A DNA stretch of 43,509 nt from Alphaproteobacteria bacterium (GTDB taxonomy: Bacteria; Pseudomonadota; Alphaproteobacteria; Paracaedibacterales; CAIULA01): contig JAPLOP010000019.1 in assembly GCA_026400645.1 (NCBI GenBank), forward strand, positions 1 through 43,509, in the 5' to 3' direction. This document shows, one piece after another, positions 25,410 to 34,660 of this stretch. The translations under genes were made by a program, and so were the position numbers. The notes below the pieces were generated by a model. The model was given only the letters and a program-made list of their open reading frames with translations. It made no database searches and was not told the origin of the DNA. Each line of letters opens with the position of its first letter. Position 1 is the first letter of the stretch.

Positions 25410-26063
25410 ATGACCCATTTTTATCCCCACACATATGAATTTTTTGAGCGATTGCAGAAAAGGAACCCGCATCCCGAAACAGAATTAACCTATACGGATC
25501 CCTATACGTTGCTGGTTGCGGTCGTGCTATCGGCGCAATCCACAGATAAGGGGGTAAACAAAGCCACGGAATCCCTGTTCCAAGTGGCGAACACTCCGGA
25601 AAAAATGGTTGATTTGGGGATTGAGGGTCTAAAAAAATACATCAAAACAATCGGCCTTTATAACAACAAAGCAAAGAATATTATTGGGCTGTCCAGACTG
25701 CTTATCGAAAGACATAATGGACAGGTCCCATCCGATCGCATCAGCCTAGAGGCGCTTCCCGGTGTTGGGCGCAAATCAGCGAACGTTGTTTTAAGCGTCG
25801 CATTTCATCAGGATACATTTCCGGTGGACACACATATGTTTCGTGTATGCAACCGAACAGGCCTAGCCCCCGGAAAAACCCCAAAGGATGTCGAACGAAC
25901 ACTAGAGGCGATTGTCCCCCCGCCCTTTCGGCATCATGCCCACCACTGGATTGTTCTGCATGGGCGGTATATCTGTACAGCCATAAAACCAAAATGTATG
26001 ATTTGCCCTATCAGCGATTTATGCGACTATTACCAAACCAGGGCACAATGCGCAATTTTGTAA
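25410..26063 (+). CDS. nth: Endonuclease III (DNA glycosylase/AP lyase)
   Basis: A base-excision repair enzyme that removes oxidised pyrimidines and nicks at abasic sites. The 217 residues are full length. The helix-hairpin-helix LEALPGVGRKSANVVL (about 113-128) carries the catalytic lysine K122. The catalytic aspartate is D140 in FPVDTHMFRV. The 4Fe-4S cysteines are C189, C196, C199 and C205 (C-x6-C-x2-C-x5-C). With mutY at 16-17 kb, this window holds two glycosylases of the same superfamily. The end overlaps the aroA start by 16 bases, so aroA is probably translated from the same message. Confidence 0.97.
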   Translation: MTHFYPHTYEFFERLQKRNPHPETELTYTDPYTLLVAVVLSAQSTDKGVNKATESLFQVANTPEKMVDLGIEGLKKYIKTIGLYNNKAKNIIGLSRLLIERHNGQVPSDRISLEALPGVGRKSANVVLSVAFHQDTFPVDTHMFRVCNRTGLAPGKTPKDVERTLEAIVPPPFRHHAHHWIVLHGRYICTAIKPKCMICPISDLCDYYQTRAQCAIL

Positions 26064-27319
26064 CAATCCATCCAAAAGAAAAAATGACGGGGGAATTTTT
26101 TGTCCCCGGTGATAAATCAATCAGCCATAGGGTTTTGATTTTGGCGGCATTAACAAAAGTTCCACTAGAAATCAAAAACCTCAATTCTGGCGAAGATGTT
26201 GCACGAACCAGGGACGCCTTGAAATTCTTAACGGAACCATCGAGGCACCCTTTGGACATGGGGAATTCGGGAACGTCAGCGCGCCTGCTGATGGGATTGT
26301 TGTCGACCCTGCCCCATTCATCGACGCTTACTGGCGATGAATCGCTCAGTCGGCGCCCGATGAAACGCGTAATGGATCCGCTAAGGCAAATGGGGGCGAA
26401 ATTCCTGTGCCCGGACGGGGATCATCTGCCCATCACGATTCAGGGGGGTGCCACCCTAACGTCTATCGTTTATCGCCAATCTGTCCCATCAGCCCAGGTT
26501 AAATCAGCGATTTTATTAGCTGGATTGTTTGCGGACGGAACCACCACGGTTGTGGAACCCATTCCAACACGGGATCATACGGAACGACTGATGGCACATT
26601 TGGGCATGCCGATTACCGTGTCCCATAATGCTGATGGGGAGTATCAAGCGTCTGTCCAGGGGAAAAAAGGATTCGCACCAGTGTCTGCGTCTGTGTCCGT
26701 GTCAGCATTAGAGATTCCGGGTGATCCCTCTGCCGCAGCCTTTTGGATTGTGGCGGCTTTACTAACCAAGGATTCCCTGATCACCATCAAAGATATTTGC
26801 TGGAATCCTTACCGGCGGGGCTTTTGTGAAATCTTACAAAAGATGGGTGCGGCCATTACGGTTATAGCAACAACCCCCAGATGTGGCGAAGACTGCGTTG
26901 ATTTAATCTGCAAAACAAGCCCCCTGACGGCCATCGAAATCTCCGCGGACATGTCGGCCAGCCTGATCGATGAATATCCAATCCTGGCTGTCGCTGCTGC
27001 ATTTGCCAAGGGACAATCCATCTTTCATGGCCTGGGCGAGCTACGACACAAGGAATCTGATCGCCTGGATGGGATTTTTAGGGGTTTAACTGCGTGCGGC
27101 ATTAAGGCCGAAATCCAATCCGATTCGCTGATTATTCATGGGCAATCCTTTGGGGAAAGCCCCGATACTCCAATCCAGATTTTTGCCAACAACGATCACC
27201 GCATCGCAATGGCGTTTTCCATTTTCGCCCTGGCGCATTCACGACCTGTCACAATTCATCAAACCGACACCGTTAATACAAGCTTTCCTGATTTTTTTGA
27301 GCAGGTGGCGGGGATTTAA
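26048..27319 (+). CDS. aroA: 3-phosphoshikimate 1-carboxyvinyltransferase (EPSP synthase)
   Basis: The sixth shikimate-pathway enzyme, joining phosphoenolpyruvate to shikimate-3-phosphate. From the ATG at 26048 the protein has 423 residues, the usual size; the frame is open further upstream only because it crosses nth. Motifs seen are GDKSISHRVLILAAL (about 21-35), the phosphoenolpyruvate-binding MGNSGTSARLLMG, RPMKRVMDPLRQMGA, the catalytic DEYPILAVAAAFA and a C-terminal NNDHRIAMAFSIFAL. The start lies inside the last codons of nth. Presence of this gene suggests that chorismate synthesis is at least partly retained. Confidence 0.96.
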   Translation: MRNFVTIHPKEKMTGEFFVPGDKSISHRVLILAALTKVPLEIKNLNSGEDVARTRDALKFLTEPSRHPLDMGNSGTSARLLMGLLSTLPHSSTLTGDESLSRRPMKRVMDPLRQMGAKFLCPDGDHLPITIQGGATLTSIVYRQSVPSAQVKSAILLAGLFADGTTTVVEPIPTRDHTERLMAHLGMPITVSHNADGEYQASVQGKKGFAPVSASVSVSALEIPGDPSAAAFWIVAALLTKDSLITIKDICWNPYRRGFCEILQKMGAAITVIATTPRCGEDCVDLICKTSPLTAIEISADMSASLIDEYPILAVAAAFAKGQSIFHGLGELRHKESDRLDGIFRGLTACGIKAEIQSDSLIIHGQSFGESPDTPIQIFANNDHRIAMAFSIFALAHSRPVTIHQTDTVNTSFPDFFEQVAGI

Positions 27320-27414
27320 AGATGACCCCCTCCGTCGCACCCATTAAAATTTTCTTTTTAAAATATGGGAATGCGGTATGATAGAATGTAGTTTTAGACT
27401 TCTAGCAATGTGCA

Positions 27415-27978
27415 ATGAAAAGAAAAGATTTAACCCCGCTCCTTACATCTTTCCCTGGACGCTATGCCCGGGCATTGTTTGCTGTTTGCGAAGCACGGGG
27501 GAAAACAAATGAAATTCTGGATGACCTTCAAAAGGTAGACCGCTTTTTTAAAAGCAGCCCAGAATTGCAGCGCATGCTCAGTGGTTCTGGATTGCCCAGG
27601 AAACACCTGGCGATCGCATGGAAAATTGTCACGGAAACGCTAAGCCTATCGTCCCTGTTTCTGTGCTTTATGGACGTTCTGATTCAGGCACGGCGCATTT
27701 CTTTCTTGCCAGTTATTCATCGCCTTTTGACAAAAATTGTCACTGATTTTAACAATCAAAGGGAATTATCCATCCATTCGGCCTATCCATTACAGCAAAC
27801 AGAAAAAGATCACCTGATGGATGTTTTGTCCAAAATCTTTCCTGAAAAGCTCAACCCCACATTTGAACAGGATCCATCGTTGCTATCTGGCCTTGCGATT
27901 CAAACAGATAACATCACCCTGGACGCCAGCTACAAAGCCCAAGTTAATCATATTACCCAGCTATTTAAAGGAAATTAA
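27415..27978 (+). CDS. atpH: ATP synthase F1 delta subunit
   Basis: The delta subunit links the F1 head to the peripheral stalk of the F-type ATP synthase. The 187-residue product has the family's N-terminal helical domain, starting [24 protein letters not shown]. The conserved C-terminal domain has [19 protein letters not shown] and the [25 protein letters not shown] signature region. It is followed after two bases by atpA, the standard order. Both are needed in stoichiometric complexes with beta, gamma and epsilon, which are not encoded here. A TATGAT hexamer at 27377-27382 could be the -10 of its promoter. Confidence 0.94.
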   Translation: MKRKDLTPLLTSFPGRYARALFAVCEARGKTNEILDDLQKVDRFFKSSPELQRMLSGSGLPRKHLAIAWKIVTETLSLSSLFLCFMDVLIQARRISFLPVIHRLLTKIVTDFNNQRELSIHSAYPLQQTEKDHLMDVLSKIFPEKLNPTFEQDPSLLSGLAIQTDNITLDASYKAQVNHITQLFKGN

Positions 27979-27980
27979 TA

Positions 27981-29516
27981 ATGCAACCCTATGCTGCAGA
28001 AATTACGGCAATCCTTAAAGAGAAAATCGAGAATTTTGAAAGCAATCTCAAAATCTCTGAAACCGGTCGCGTTTTAATGGTCAGCGATGGTACAGCCAGA
28101 ATTTATGGACTTGATAACGCCCAATCAGGCGAATGGATTGATATTATTTCCTCGAAAACCGGAGGCAAAATACGCAGCATCGCCACAAACCTAGAGGTCG
28201 ACAATGTCGGCGTTGTCATCGTGGGTGACGACCATGCCATTCAAGAGGGGGATGTTGCCGAAAGAACTGGAAAAATTGTCGATGTGAACGTTGGCATGGG
28301 ATTACTGGGGCGAGTCCTTGATGGTCTGGGAAATCCGATCGATGGCAAAGGCCCACTTTTGGACACAGAAATGGCAGAGGTCGAACGCAAAGCCCCCGGG
28401 ATTATTCAACGACGTTCCGTGCACGAACCCATGTCGACCGGCATAAAGGTTATCGATTCCCTGATTCCCATTGGCCGGGGTCAACGCGAACTAATCATTG
28501 GCGATCGACAAACGGGCAAAACGGCCATTGCCATTGATACAATCATCAATCAAAAAACCATCAATCAAAATTTGGATCCATCACAAAAGCTGTATTGTAT
28601 TTACGTGGCGATTGGGCAAAAACGATCATCTGTATCGCGGATTGTTAAAATCTTGCAAGATCACGGGGCCATGGAATACACAATCGTTGTTGCAGCAACA
28701 GCATCAGACCCGGCCCCCTTGCAATACTTATCGCCCTATACAGCGTGCGCCATTGGGGAATATTTCCGGGATCGTGGAATGCACGCGTTAATTATTTACG
28801 ATGATTTGTCCAAGCATGCCGATGCGTACCGCCAGATGTCGTTATTGCTTCGGCGGCCCCCCGGGCGAGAAGCATACCCGGGGGATGTATTCTATCTGCA
28901 TTCACGACTTTTGGAACGCGCCGCTAAGTTAAGTGACGCTTGTGGTGGGGGGTCGTTAACGGCCCTGCCCATTGTTGAAACACAAGCCGGCGACGTGTCA
29001 GCATACATCCCAACCAATGTCATTTCCATCACGGACGGACAAATCTTTTTGGAAACGGATTTGTTTTATCACGGAATTCGCCCTGCCGTTAACGTTGGAT
29101 TGTCGGTCAGCCGCGTTGGGTCTGCCGCCCAAACGAAAGCCACACGAAAGGTTGCCGGGCGCATTAAGCTTGACCTGGCCCAATATCGGGAAATGGCCGC
29201 GTTTTCACAATTTGCCAGCGATCTCGATCCGTCAACCCAAAAATTGCTTGAACGGGGAAAGCGCTTAACAGAACTTTTAAAACAACCCCAATATGCACCT
29301 ATGACGAACACGGATCAGGTGCTATCCTTATTCGCAGGGGTCCGTGGATTTTTGGATGCAATCGCTGTTTCGGATATTGCGGATTTTGAAAAAAAGTATT
29401 TGCGCGACGTTAAAATCGCCCTGCCCGAGGTTGTCAAAGAAATCACGGAAAAACAAACATTAAGCGATGAAAACGAAAAGAAATTAACGGAATACCTTGG
29501 CACGGCTTTAAAATAA
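27981..29516 (+). CDS. atpA: ATP synthase F1 alpha subunit
   Basis: The non-catalytic nucleotide-binding subunit of F1. The 511 residues are full length. The P-loop is GDRQTGKT (174-181). The strand-aspartate region reads [18 protein letters not shown], and the signature with the arginine finger is [17 protein letters not shown]. An AAGGA ribosome binding site precedes the ATG, which lies two bases after atpH. Nothing appears truncated. Unusually, the next gene nine bases downstream is ugd rather than atpG, so the F1 operon is broken after atpA. Confidence 0.97.
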   Translation: MQPYAAEITAILKEKIENFESNLKISETGRVLMVSDGTARIYGLDNAQSGEWIDIISSKTGGKIRSIATNLEVDNVGVVIVGDDHAIQEGDVAERTGKIVDVNVGMGLLGRVLDGLGNPIDGKGPLLDTEMAEVERKAPGIIQRRSVHEPMSTGIKVIDSLIPIGRGQRELIIGDRQTGKTAIAIDTIINQKTINQNLDPSQKLYCIYVAIGQKRSSVSRIVKILQDHGAMEYTIVVAATASDPAPLQYLSPYTACAIGEYFRDRGMHALIIYDDLSKHADAYRQMSLLLRRPPGREAYPGDVFYLHSRLLERAAKLSDACGGGSLTALPIVETQAGDVSAYIPTNVISITDGQIFLETDLFYHGIRPAVNVGLSVSRVGSAAQTKATRKVAGRIKLDLAQYREMAAFSQFASDLDPSTQKLLERGKRLTELLKQPQYAPMTNTDQVLSLFAGVRGFLDAIAVSDIADFEKKYLRDVKIALPEVVKEITEKQTLSDENEKKLTEYLGTALK

Positions 29517-29525
29517 GAGAGTTTT

Positions 29526-30878
29526 ATGCATGTTACAGTAATTGGATCGGGATATGTTGGCCTGGTAACGGGGGCTTGTTTTTCCGAATTTGGATTTCAA
29601 GTCACGAACGTTGATTTTGACCAACAAAAAATTGCAGCACTAAAGCAGGGAAAAATTCCCATTTATGAGCCAGGCTTGGAAGCCTTGGTCCGTCAGGGAC
29701 AAAAGTCTGGTCGGCTGTCCTTTACAACCGAACTGGCCCCAGCTGTATCTGATGCCGATGTCGTTATGATTGCGGTTGGAACACCCGCACGACAATGCGA
29801 TGGCCATGCCGATTTGTCGTATGTCTATCAGGCAGCAGAACAAATTGCCCGGGCCATTAATGGATACACAGTCATCGTTACCAAATCCACAGTCCCCGTT
29901 GGAACGGCGCACAAATTGGCCGAAATCATCGAAGCCACCCGGCCAGATTTAAAACACAGCGTTGATTTTGATGTTGCATCCAATCCTGAATTCCTCCGCG
30001 AGGGATCGGCAATCAATGACTTTATGCGACCCGATCGGGTGATCATTGGGACCGACAGCAAAAAAGCCCAATATCTTTTGTCCCACCTTTATCGACCCCT
30101 GTATCTCATTGAAACGCCAATTATGTACACATCAGTCGAAACATCAGAACTGATTAAATATGCATCAAATGGGTTTTTGGCAACAAAAATTGCGTTTATC
30201 AATCAAATGGCTGATTTATGTGAAAAGGTTGGCGCCGATGTCCAGGAATTAGCCAAGGGCATCGGTTTGGATGGACGCATCGGACGTAAATTTTTAAATG
30301 CTGGTCCTGGATATGGGGGATCCTGCTTTCCAAAGGATACATTAGCCCTTAGCAAAACAGCCCACGATGCTGGTGCGCCGCTAACCTTAATTGATGCTGT
30401 TATCCAATCAAACAAAGACCGAAAAGCCGCTATGGCTCAAAAAATTATAGACGCCTTAAAAACCAGGGGACGGGCCGAAAATGGCGTCGTTTCGATCTTG
30501 GGCGTTACATTCAAACCCAATACAGACGATTTAAGGGACTCACCCAGTTTGGATATTATCCCGGCATTGCTAAAGGCAGGAATAACCGTAAAAGCATATG
30601 ATCCCCTGTATTATGCAGGCAGTGAACATTTATCTCAAGCCCATGGTTTAGAAGGTGTCAATTGGGCAACGGATGCCTATGATGCGATTGCGGGCACAGA
30701 TGGCGTAGTAATCTTGACAGAATGGAATGAATTTAGGGCACTGGATTTGGAAAAAGTGAAAACGCTTTTATCAACACCAGCAGGGCACAACCCCCTTATG
30801 ATTGATTTGCGCAATATTTATAAACCAGCCGAAATGAACGGCATTGATTATATTTCTATAGGAAGAAGGAACGCATAA
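29526..30878 (+). CDS. ugd: UDP-glucose 6-dehydrogenase
   Basis: This enzyme oxidises UDP-glucose twice with NAD to UDP-glucuronate, a precursor of surface polysaccharides and of the pentose made by ArnA-like enzymes. The 450-residue length is normal. Visible features are the NAD motif GSGYVGL (7-13), the acidic end of the second strand in VTNVDFD, the ASNPEFLREGSAINDF block, K211 and N215 in LIKYASNGF, and the catalytic cysteine C267 in GPGYGGSCFPKD. The gene begins nine bases after atpA and overlaps the next gene by one base (TAATG), so it is probably co-transcribed with both. The product could feed the ArnA-like enzyme at 10.5-11.6 kb. Confidence 0.96.
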   Translation: MHVTVIGSGYVGLVTGACFSEFGFQVTNVDFDQQKIAALKQGKIPIYEPGLEALVRQGQKSGRLSFTTELAPAVSDADVVMIAVGTPARQCDGHADLSYVYQAAEQIARAINGYTVIVTKSTVPVGTAHKLAEIIEATRPDLKHSVDFDVASNPEFLREGSAINDFMRPDRVIIGTDSKKAQYLLSHLYRPLYLIETPIMYTSVETSELIKYASNGFLATKIAFINQMADLCEKVGADVQELAKGIGLDGRIGRKFLNAGPGYGGSCFPKDTLALSKTAHDAGAPLTLIDAVIQSNKDRKAAMAQKIIDALKTRGRAENGVVSILGVTFKPNTDDLRDSPSLDIIPALLKAGITVKAYDPLYYAGSEHLSQAHGLEGVNWATDAYDAIAGTDGVVILTEWNEFRALDLEKVKTLLSTPAGHNPLMIDLRNIYKPAEMNGIDYISIGRRNA

Positions 30879-32263
30879 TGGATTTTTCTAACAAACATCT
30901 TTTTAAGACTGAAATTTTAAGAGAATACGATATTCGAGGGACTGTTGGAAAAAACCTGAGTGAAAATGATGCCTATAAACTGGGGCTTTGTTTTGCTGAA
31001 TTCATGACAAGTCAGGGCTTGAAAACAATAGCCATTGGTCGTGATGGCCGACTAACATCCCCTGCCCTTTCAGAAGCATTAGCAAGCGGCCTGGTTCAGG
31101 GTGGAGTTCATGTGCATGATGTTGGCATTGGCCCAACCCCCATGGTGTATTTCGCGATTAAAGATTTGACGGTTGACGCCGGAATCATGGTGACGGGATC
31201 ACACAATCCATCCGATGACAACGGATTCAAAATGGCGCTACATAATCGCCCCTTCTTTGGCAAAGATATTCAAAACCTAGCAACGCTAGAGGGCAAGATC
31301 GCCGAAACACCCGGATCCTGCCAAACAATAGAAATCGAACAAAAATACATCAACAGAGTGTTAAAGGATTATAATTCTGACAAACGTCGTTTAAAAATTG
31401 CCTGGGATCCAGGGAATGGCGCCGCAGGTCGCGTAATAGACGTCCTAACCAAACCAGGGATTTTGGATGTTGATTCGATCGTCATTAACGGCGCAATCGA
31501 TGGGACATTTCCGGCCCATCATCCCGATCCAACTGTTCCTGAAAATCTGAAACAGCTGATTGCAGTTGTACAAGAAAACGACTGCGATGCCGGCATTGCA
31601 TTTGATGGTGATGCAGATCGAATCGGTGTTGTTGATGGGAAGGGTCGTATTTTATGGGGCGATCAGCTGATGATTCTTTGGTCCCGCGCGGTTTTAAAAA
31701 CCCATCCAGGCGCCACAATTATTGCAGACGTTAAAGCCAGCCAAGTTTTGTTTGATGACATCACGAACCATGGTGGAAATGCCTTAATGGGGCGGACGGG
31801 ACATTCCCTGATCAAATCAATGATTGCTGAAACAGGTGCCGTATTGGCCGGAGAAATGAGCGGGCATATCTTTTTTGCCGATCATTATTATGGATATGAC
31901 GATGCTATTTATGCAGCCATTCGGTTGATCAATATTTTGCATGACAGCGACCAAACTCTGTCAGAATTATTTGATCACATCCCAAAACGCTTTAACACGC
32001 CAGAAATCAGAATATCATGCGATGACAGTCAAAAATTTTCCGTTGTGGAAAAAATTGCCCAAGCGCTGCAAAAAGATGGCGCAACCGTTAATGCAATTGA
32101 TGGCGTGCGCGTAACGGGACCCCACGGGTGGTGGTTATTACGAGCATCGAATACTCAGGCAAAGCTGGTTGCGCGCTGTGAATCCGAATCCGCCGAAGGG
32201 TTGGAACGGTTACAGCAACAATTGGCATCCTACCTAGAGCCCTTTGGCGTACACGTTGATTAA
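30878..32263 (+). CDS. Phosphomannomutase/phosphoglucomutase (alpha-D-phosphohexomutase)
   Basis: The 461-residue product converts hexose 6-phosphates to 1-phosphates, the entry to GDP-mannose or UDP-glucose synthesis. The four family signatures are present: REYDIRG near the start, the phosphoserine loop TGSHNPSDDNGFK (S108), the magnesium loop FDGDADRIG (D243, D245, D247) and the sugar-binding GEMSGHIFF. A C-terminal phosphate-binding segment RVTGPHGWWLLRASNTQ follows. Its type (AlgC/ManB/PmmPgm) is clear, but preference for mannose or glucose cannot be decided. It overlaps ugd by one base, which fits a joint role in nucleotide-sugar supply. Confidence 0.92.
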   Translation: MDFSNKHLFKTEILREYDIRGTVGKNLSENDAYKLGLCFAEFMTSQGLKTIAIGRDGRLTSPALSEALASGLVQGGVHVHDVGIGPTPMVYFAIKDLTVDAGIMVTGSHNPSDDNGFKMALHNRPFFGKDIQNLATLEGKIAETPGSCQTIEIEQKYINRVLKDYNSDKRRLKIAWDPGNGAAGRVIDVLTKPGILDVDSIVINGAIDGTFPAHHPDPTVPENLKQLIAVVQENDCDAGIAFDGDADRIGVVDGKGRILWGDQLMILWSRAVLKTHPGATIIADVKASQVLFDDITNHGGNALMGRTGHSLIKSMIAETGAVLAGEMSGHIFFADHYYGYDDAIYAAIRLINILHDSDQTLSELFDHIPKRFNTPEIRISCDDSQKFSVVEKIAQALQKDGATVNAIDGVRVTGPHGWWLLRASNTQAKLVARCESESAEGLERLQQQLASYLEPFGVHVD

Positions 32264-32303
32264 TGCAAAACAAACAAACCCCTAAACCAAGGAGCAACCA
32301 AAT

Positions 32304-33275
32304 ATGAACTTTAAATCAAAACTGTTTATTAGCATCGCAGGGCTATATGTGATGACTACCGGAACCGTCAAATACATCGAATTCATCAATACCAAGATTA
32401 ATGAAACGTACCTATCACGATTCACGCGTGACGATGAAGTGAATGCATACAAAGAATCGGCACCTCAATTTTACTTGCCCATTACATCGTCACCCGCTGT
32501 CACCCCAGAAAAAACAGCATCAACAAAAATACCGCATGCAACACTTGTGCTTCATGGGTTTACGGTTGGGCCCAATAATTTTCATTTGTTGCTTGATTCC
32601 ATGAAGCAAAAACAAATGCCATATTATGCACCCCTATTAACGGGGTTTGGCTTGCAGGATTTTCACATCTCACAACATGTTGTGGCATCTGATTGGCTTC
32701 GTGATGCTGTGCATGCCTATGATTTACTATCAGAGGTTGCCGACAAGGTTAGCATTGTTGGCCACAGTAATGGTGGCGTCTTGGCGTGTCTTTTGGCGCA
32801 AATACGCCCCGTTCACAAACTGGTTCTGATTTCACCAAATCTGGCGCCCTGTGATGATGACAAGGGGACCAAAAAGCTGCTTTCCACCCCCATTATTTCG
32901 ACAATACTCAAATGGGCACACCCTATTACAAGAACAAACGACAGACCAAGACGAACGCTGTATTCAGATCTTTCCGATCTCAAAGAAGGCGAACAAGCCT
33001 TTTCACAAACATCAATAAGCCTGCAAAGCCTACAAGCTTTATGGACATTGCAGGACCAAGTGGACTTTAAAAAAATCAAAACCGATTCCCTGTTCGTCCT
33101 GTATGGGGCGCAAGACTTGGCTGTCGATACAAAAGCGGGATTGAAAAAACTTAATGATAGCGGGCTTATTTACAAGACATTCGTGTATTCAGGCTCAGCC
33201 CACGCGCCACATGTTGATTCCGATAGAAACCGAGTCAACGAGGATCTAATCGACATTTTGACCGACCAGAACTAG
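32304..33275 (+). CDS. Alpha/beta hydrolase with N-terminal membrane anchor or signal
   Basis: The 323-residue protein starts with a hydrophobic segment (about 6-24, FISIAGLYVMTTGTVKY) that could be a signal or anchor, so it is probably exported. The alpha/beta-hydrolase core begins at LVLHGFTVGP (oxyanion region). It has the nucleophile elbow GHSNGG with S155, a probable acid D271 in LYGAQDLAVD, and a histidine in SGSAHAPHVD (H300 or H303). This resembles carboxylesterase or monoglyceride-lipase-like enzymes; the substrate is unknown. A strong AAGGAG site precedes the ATG. The gene lies 40 bases after the mutase and may be the last of the atpH-atpA-ugd transcript. Confidence 0.8.
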   Translation: MNFKSKLFISIAGLYVMTTGTVKYIEFINTKINETYLSRFTRDDEVNAYKESAPQFYLPITSSPAVTPEKTASTKIPHATLVLHGFTVGPNNFHLLLDSMKQKQMPYYAPLLTGFGLQDFHISQHVVASDWLRDAVHAYDLLSEVADKVSIVGHSNGGVLACLLAQIRPVHKLVLISPNLAPCDDDKGTKKLLSTPIISTILKWAHPITRTNDRPRRTLYSDLSDLKEGEQAFSQTSISLQSLQALWTLQDQVDFKKIKTDSLFVLYGAQDLAVDTKAGLKKLNDSGLIYKTFVYSGSAHAPHVDSDRNRVNEDLIDILTDQN

Positions 33276-33322
33276 ACAAGCCCCTTGAGTTGTTATACCT
33301 AATACAGATCATTCCCCCCACA

Positions 33323-33392
33323 CGTCCTCCCGCGACTTGATCGCAGGATCCATGGACCCCCCCGTTGGTCACGCTACGGTGTGACGGGGGTT
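33323..33392. repeat. Palindromic repeat (type B core with second hairpin) between convergent genes
   Basis: The shared core CGTCCTCCCGCGAC (33323-33336) is followed by TTGATCGC, giving the small palindrome GCGA-CTTGA-TCGC (33332-33344). It then changes to AGGATCCATGGA and a second hairpin between CCCCCGT (about 33359-33365) and ACGGGGG (about 33384-33390). It lies between the convergent ends of the hydrolase gene and flhB. No T-run follows on either strand. Confidence 0.7.
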
Positions 33393-33398
33393 ATGGCA

Positions 33399-34475
33399 TT
33401 AAAAACGTCGTTGCTTTAGCTTCATCACAAGCTTTATAACGTCAGCGACCGCCTTGTAATGATGGGATTGAATTTCCCTGTTAATGTCAACGCTGTCGAA
33501 TAAGGAACGCGCCAAGGGTGGGTTTTCAATAATGGGGATGTCATTCTTTTTGGCAATCTCGCGAATTCTAAAGGCGACATGGTCCTTTCCTTTTGCAACA
33601 ACCTTTGGCGATTCCATCACTGCTTGATCCCACGCAATGGCCACCGCATAGTGCGTCGGGTTCGTGATCACAGCCGTTGCGGATGGAACAGCCTTCATCA
33701 TTTGATTCCGTATCATTTCTTGGCGCATTTGTCTTAATTTTTGACGAATGGCGGGGTCACCCTCGGAATCTTTATGTTCATCCTTGACCTCCTGCAACGT
33801 CATGCGTAATTTTTTGGTAAACTGAAACCGCTGATAAATATAATCAAGCCCGGCAATCACAGCCAAAACACACAAAACAACCACAAAAATTTCCTGAATC
33901 GATTGACGAAACACGGTACCCAGTTCATTGATCGAAAACCACGATGAATGTGCAAGCTGCTGAAGTTGTTTTTTTAATGTAAAGAAAAGCGCCACCCCCA
34001 GGATGATCACCTTGAGCAAGCTTTTCAAAAAATCCAACAAGGCCTGTTTTGAAAAAATCTTGTTAAACCCCTTTGACAGGGAAAGGCGATCCAGTTTTGG
34101 CGCCAGCGTTTTAAGCGAAAGGGCGGACCACGTTTGCAAAAGCCCCACCACCAACGCCCCGATGGACAGTATCAGCATGGGCAACAAAAGGGCCATCGAT
34201 ACCTCCTTCAACAGGTGAAATCCCAATTGATTGAGGGTACTGTACGTCACAACAAATGTATGCGGGGCACATAAAAACGGCACCAGAATCTGCCCCAAAT
34301 TTCTGGCTGTGCTGGGCATCACCCCCAATAAAACGGTTGCCGAAAGCGCGATCATGCACCAGTGGGTGACCTCGCGAGAATTCGGAGCCTGCCCATCCTT
34401 TTGCGCATCATCCAGACGTCGCTGCGTTGGTTCCTGCGTTTTTTGGTCATCATCTTTTTCGTTATCATCAGCCAT
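33399..34475 (-). CDS. flhB: Flagellar export apparatus protein FlhB
   Basis: An inner-membrane switch protein of the flagellar type III export gate. The 358-residue protein has an acidic or charged N-terminus, four membrane helices (about 35-55, 85-115, 148-170 and 185-212) and a cytoplasmic domain with the self-cleavage motif NPTH (N272-H275). The C-terminal VVAKGKDHVAFRIREIA and ENPPLARSLFDSVDI are typical of flagellar FlhB rather than of virulence-type YscU homologues. The autocleavage motif is intact. No other flagellar gene is in the window. Downstream (on the plus-strand side) lies a palindromic repeat. Confidence 0.93.
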   Translation of the reverse strand: MADDNEKDDDQKTQEPTQRRLDDAQKDGQAPNSREVTHWCMIALSATVLLGVMPSTARNLGQILVPFLCAPHTFVVTYSTLNQLGFHLLKEVSMALLLPMLILSIGALVVGLLQTWSALSLKTLAPKLDRLSLSKGFNKIFSKQALLDFLKSLLKVIILGVALFFTLKKQLQQLAHSSWFSINELGTVFRQSIQEIFVVVLCVLAVIAGLDYIYQRFQFTKKLRMTLQEVKDEHKDSEGDPAIRQKLRQMRQEMIRNQMMKAVPSATAVITNPTHYAVAIAWDQAVMESPKVVAKGKDHVAFRIREIAKKNDIPIIENPPLARSLFDSVDINREIQSHHYKAVADVIKLVMKLKQRRF

Positions 34476-34568
34476 GCGTTAACCGGAAGGAAGGATATTA
34501 GGGAATCTTTATCATAACCTGAGTTCGACGTAACAATCCCCAAAAACCTTGTGTTTTCCCAGATAATC

Positions 34569-34643
34569 CTGGATTGCTTCGTCGCTTGCGCTGCACGCCG
34601 CGACGTCTTTGCGCGGAGGGCGCAGCCCGACAAAGCAATCCAG
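34569..34643. repeat. Palindromic intergenic repeat (type C)
   Basis: A 75-base inverted repeat between flhB and the NB-ARC gene. The outer arms CTGGATTGCTT (34569-34579) and AAGCAATCCAG (34633-34643) match perfectly over 11 bases and are continued by GTCG/CGAC with one mismatch. The GC-rich centre has several short complementary segments. The ends match the familiar TGGATTGCTTCGTCGC repeat found between genes in many Rickettsiales and other symbionts. It is not protein-coding in any convincing way. Confidence 0.75.
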
Positions 34644-34660
34644 ACCTTAAAACATCAGCC

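Noticed and set aside
29517-29525. Remnant of atpG between atpA and ugd
   Set aside because: Only nine bases separate the genes, so there is no room for a remnant.
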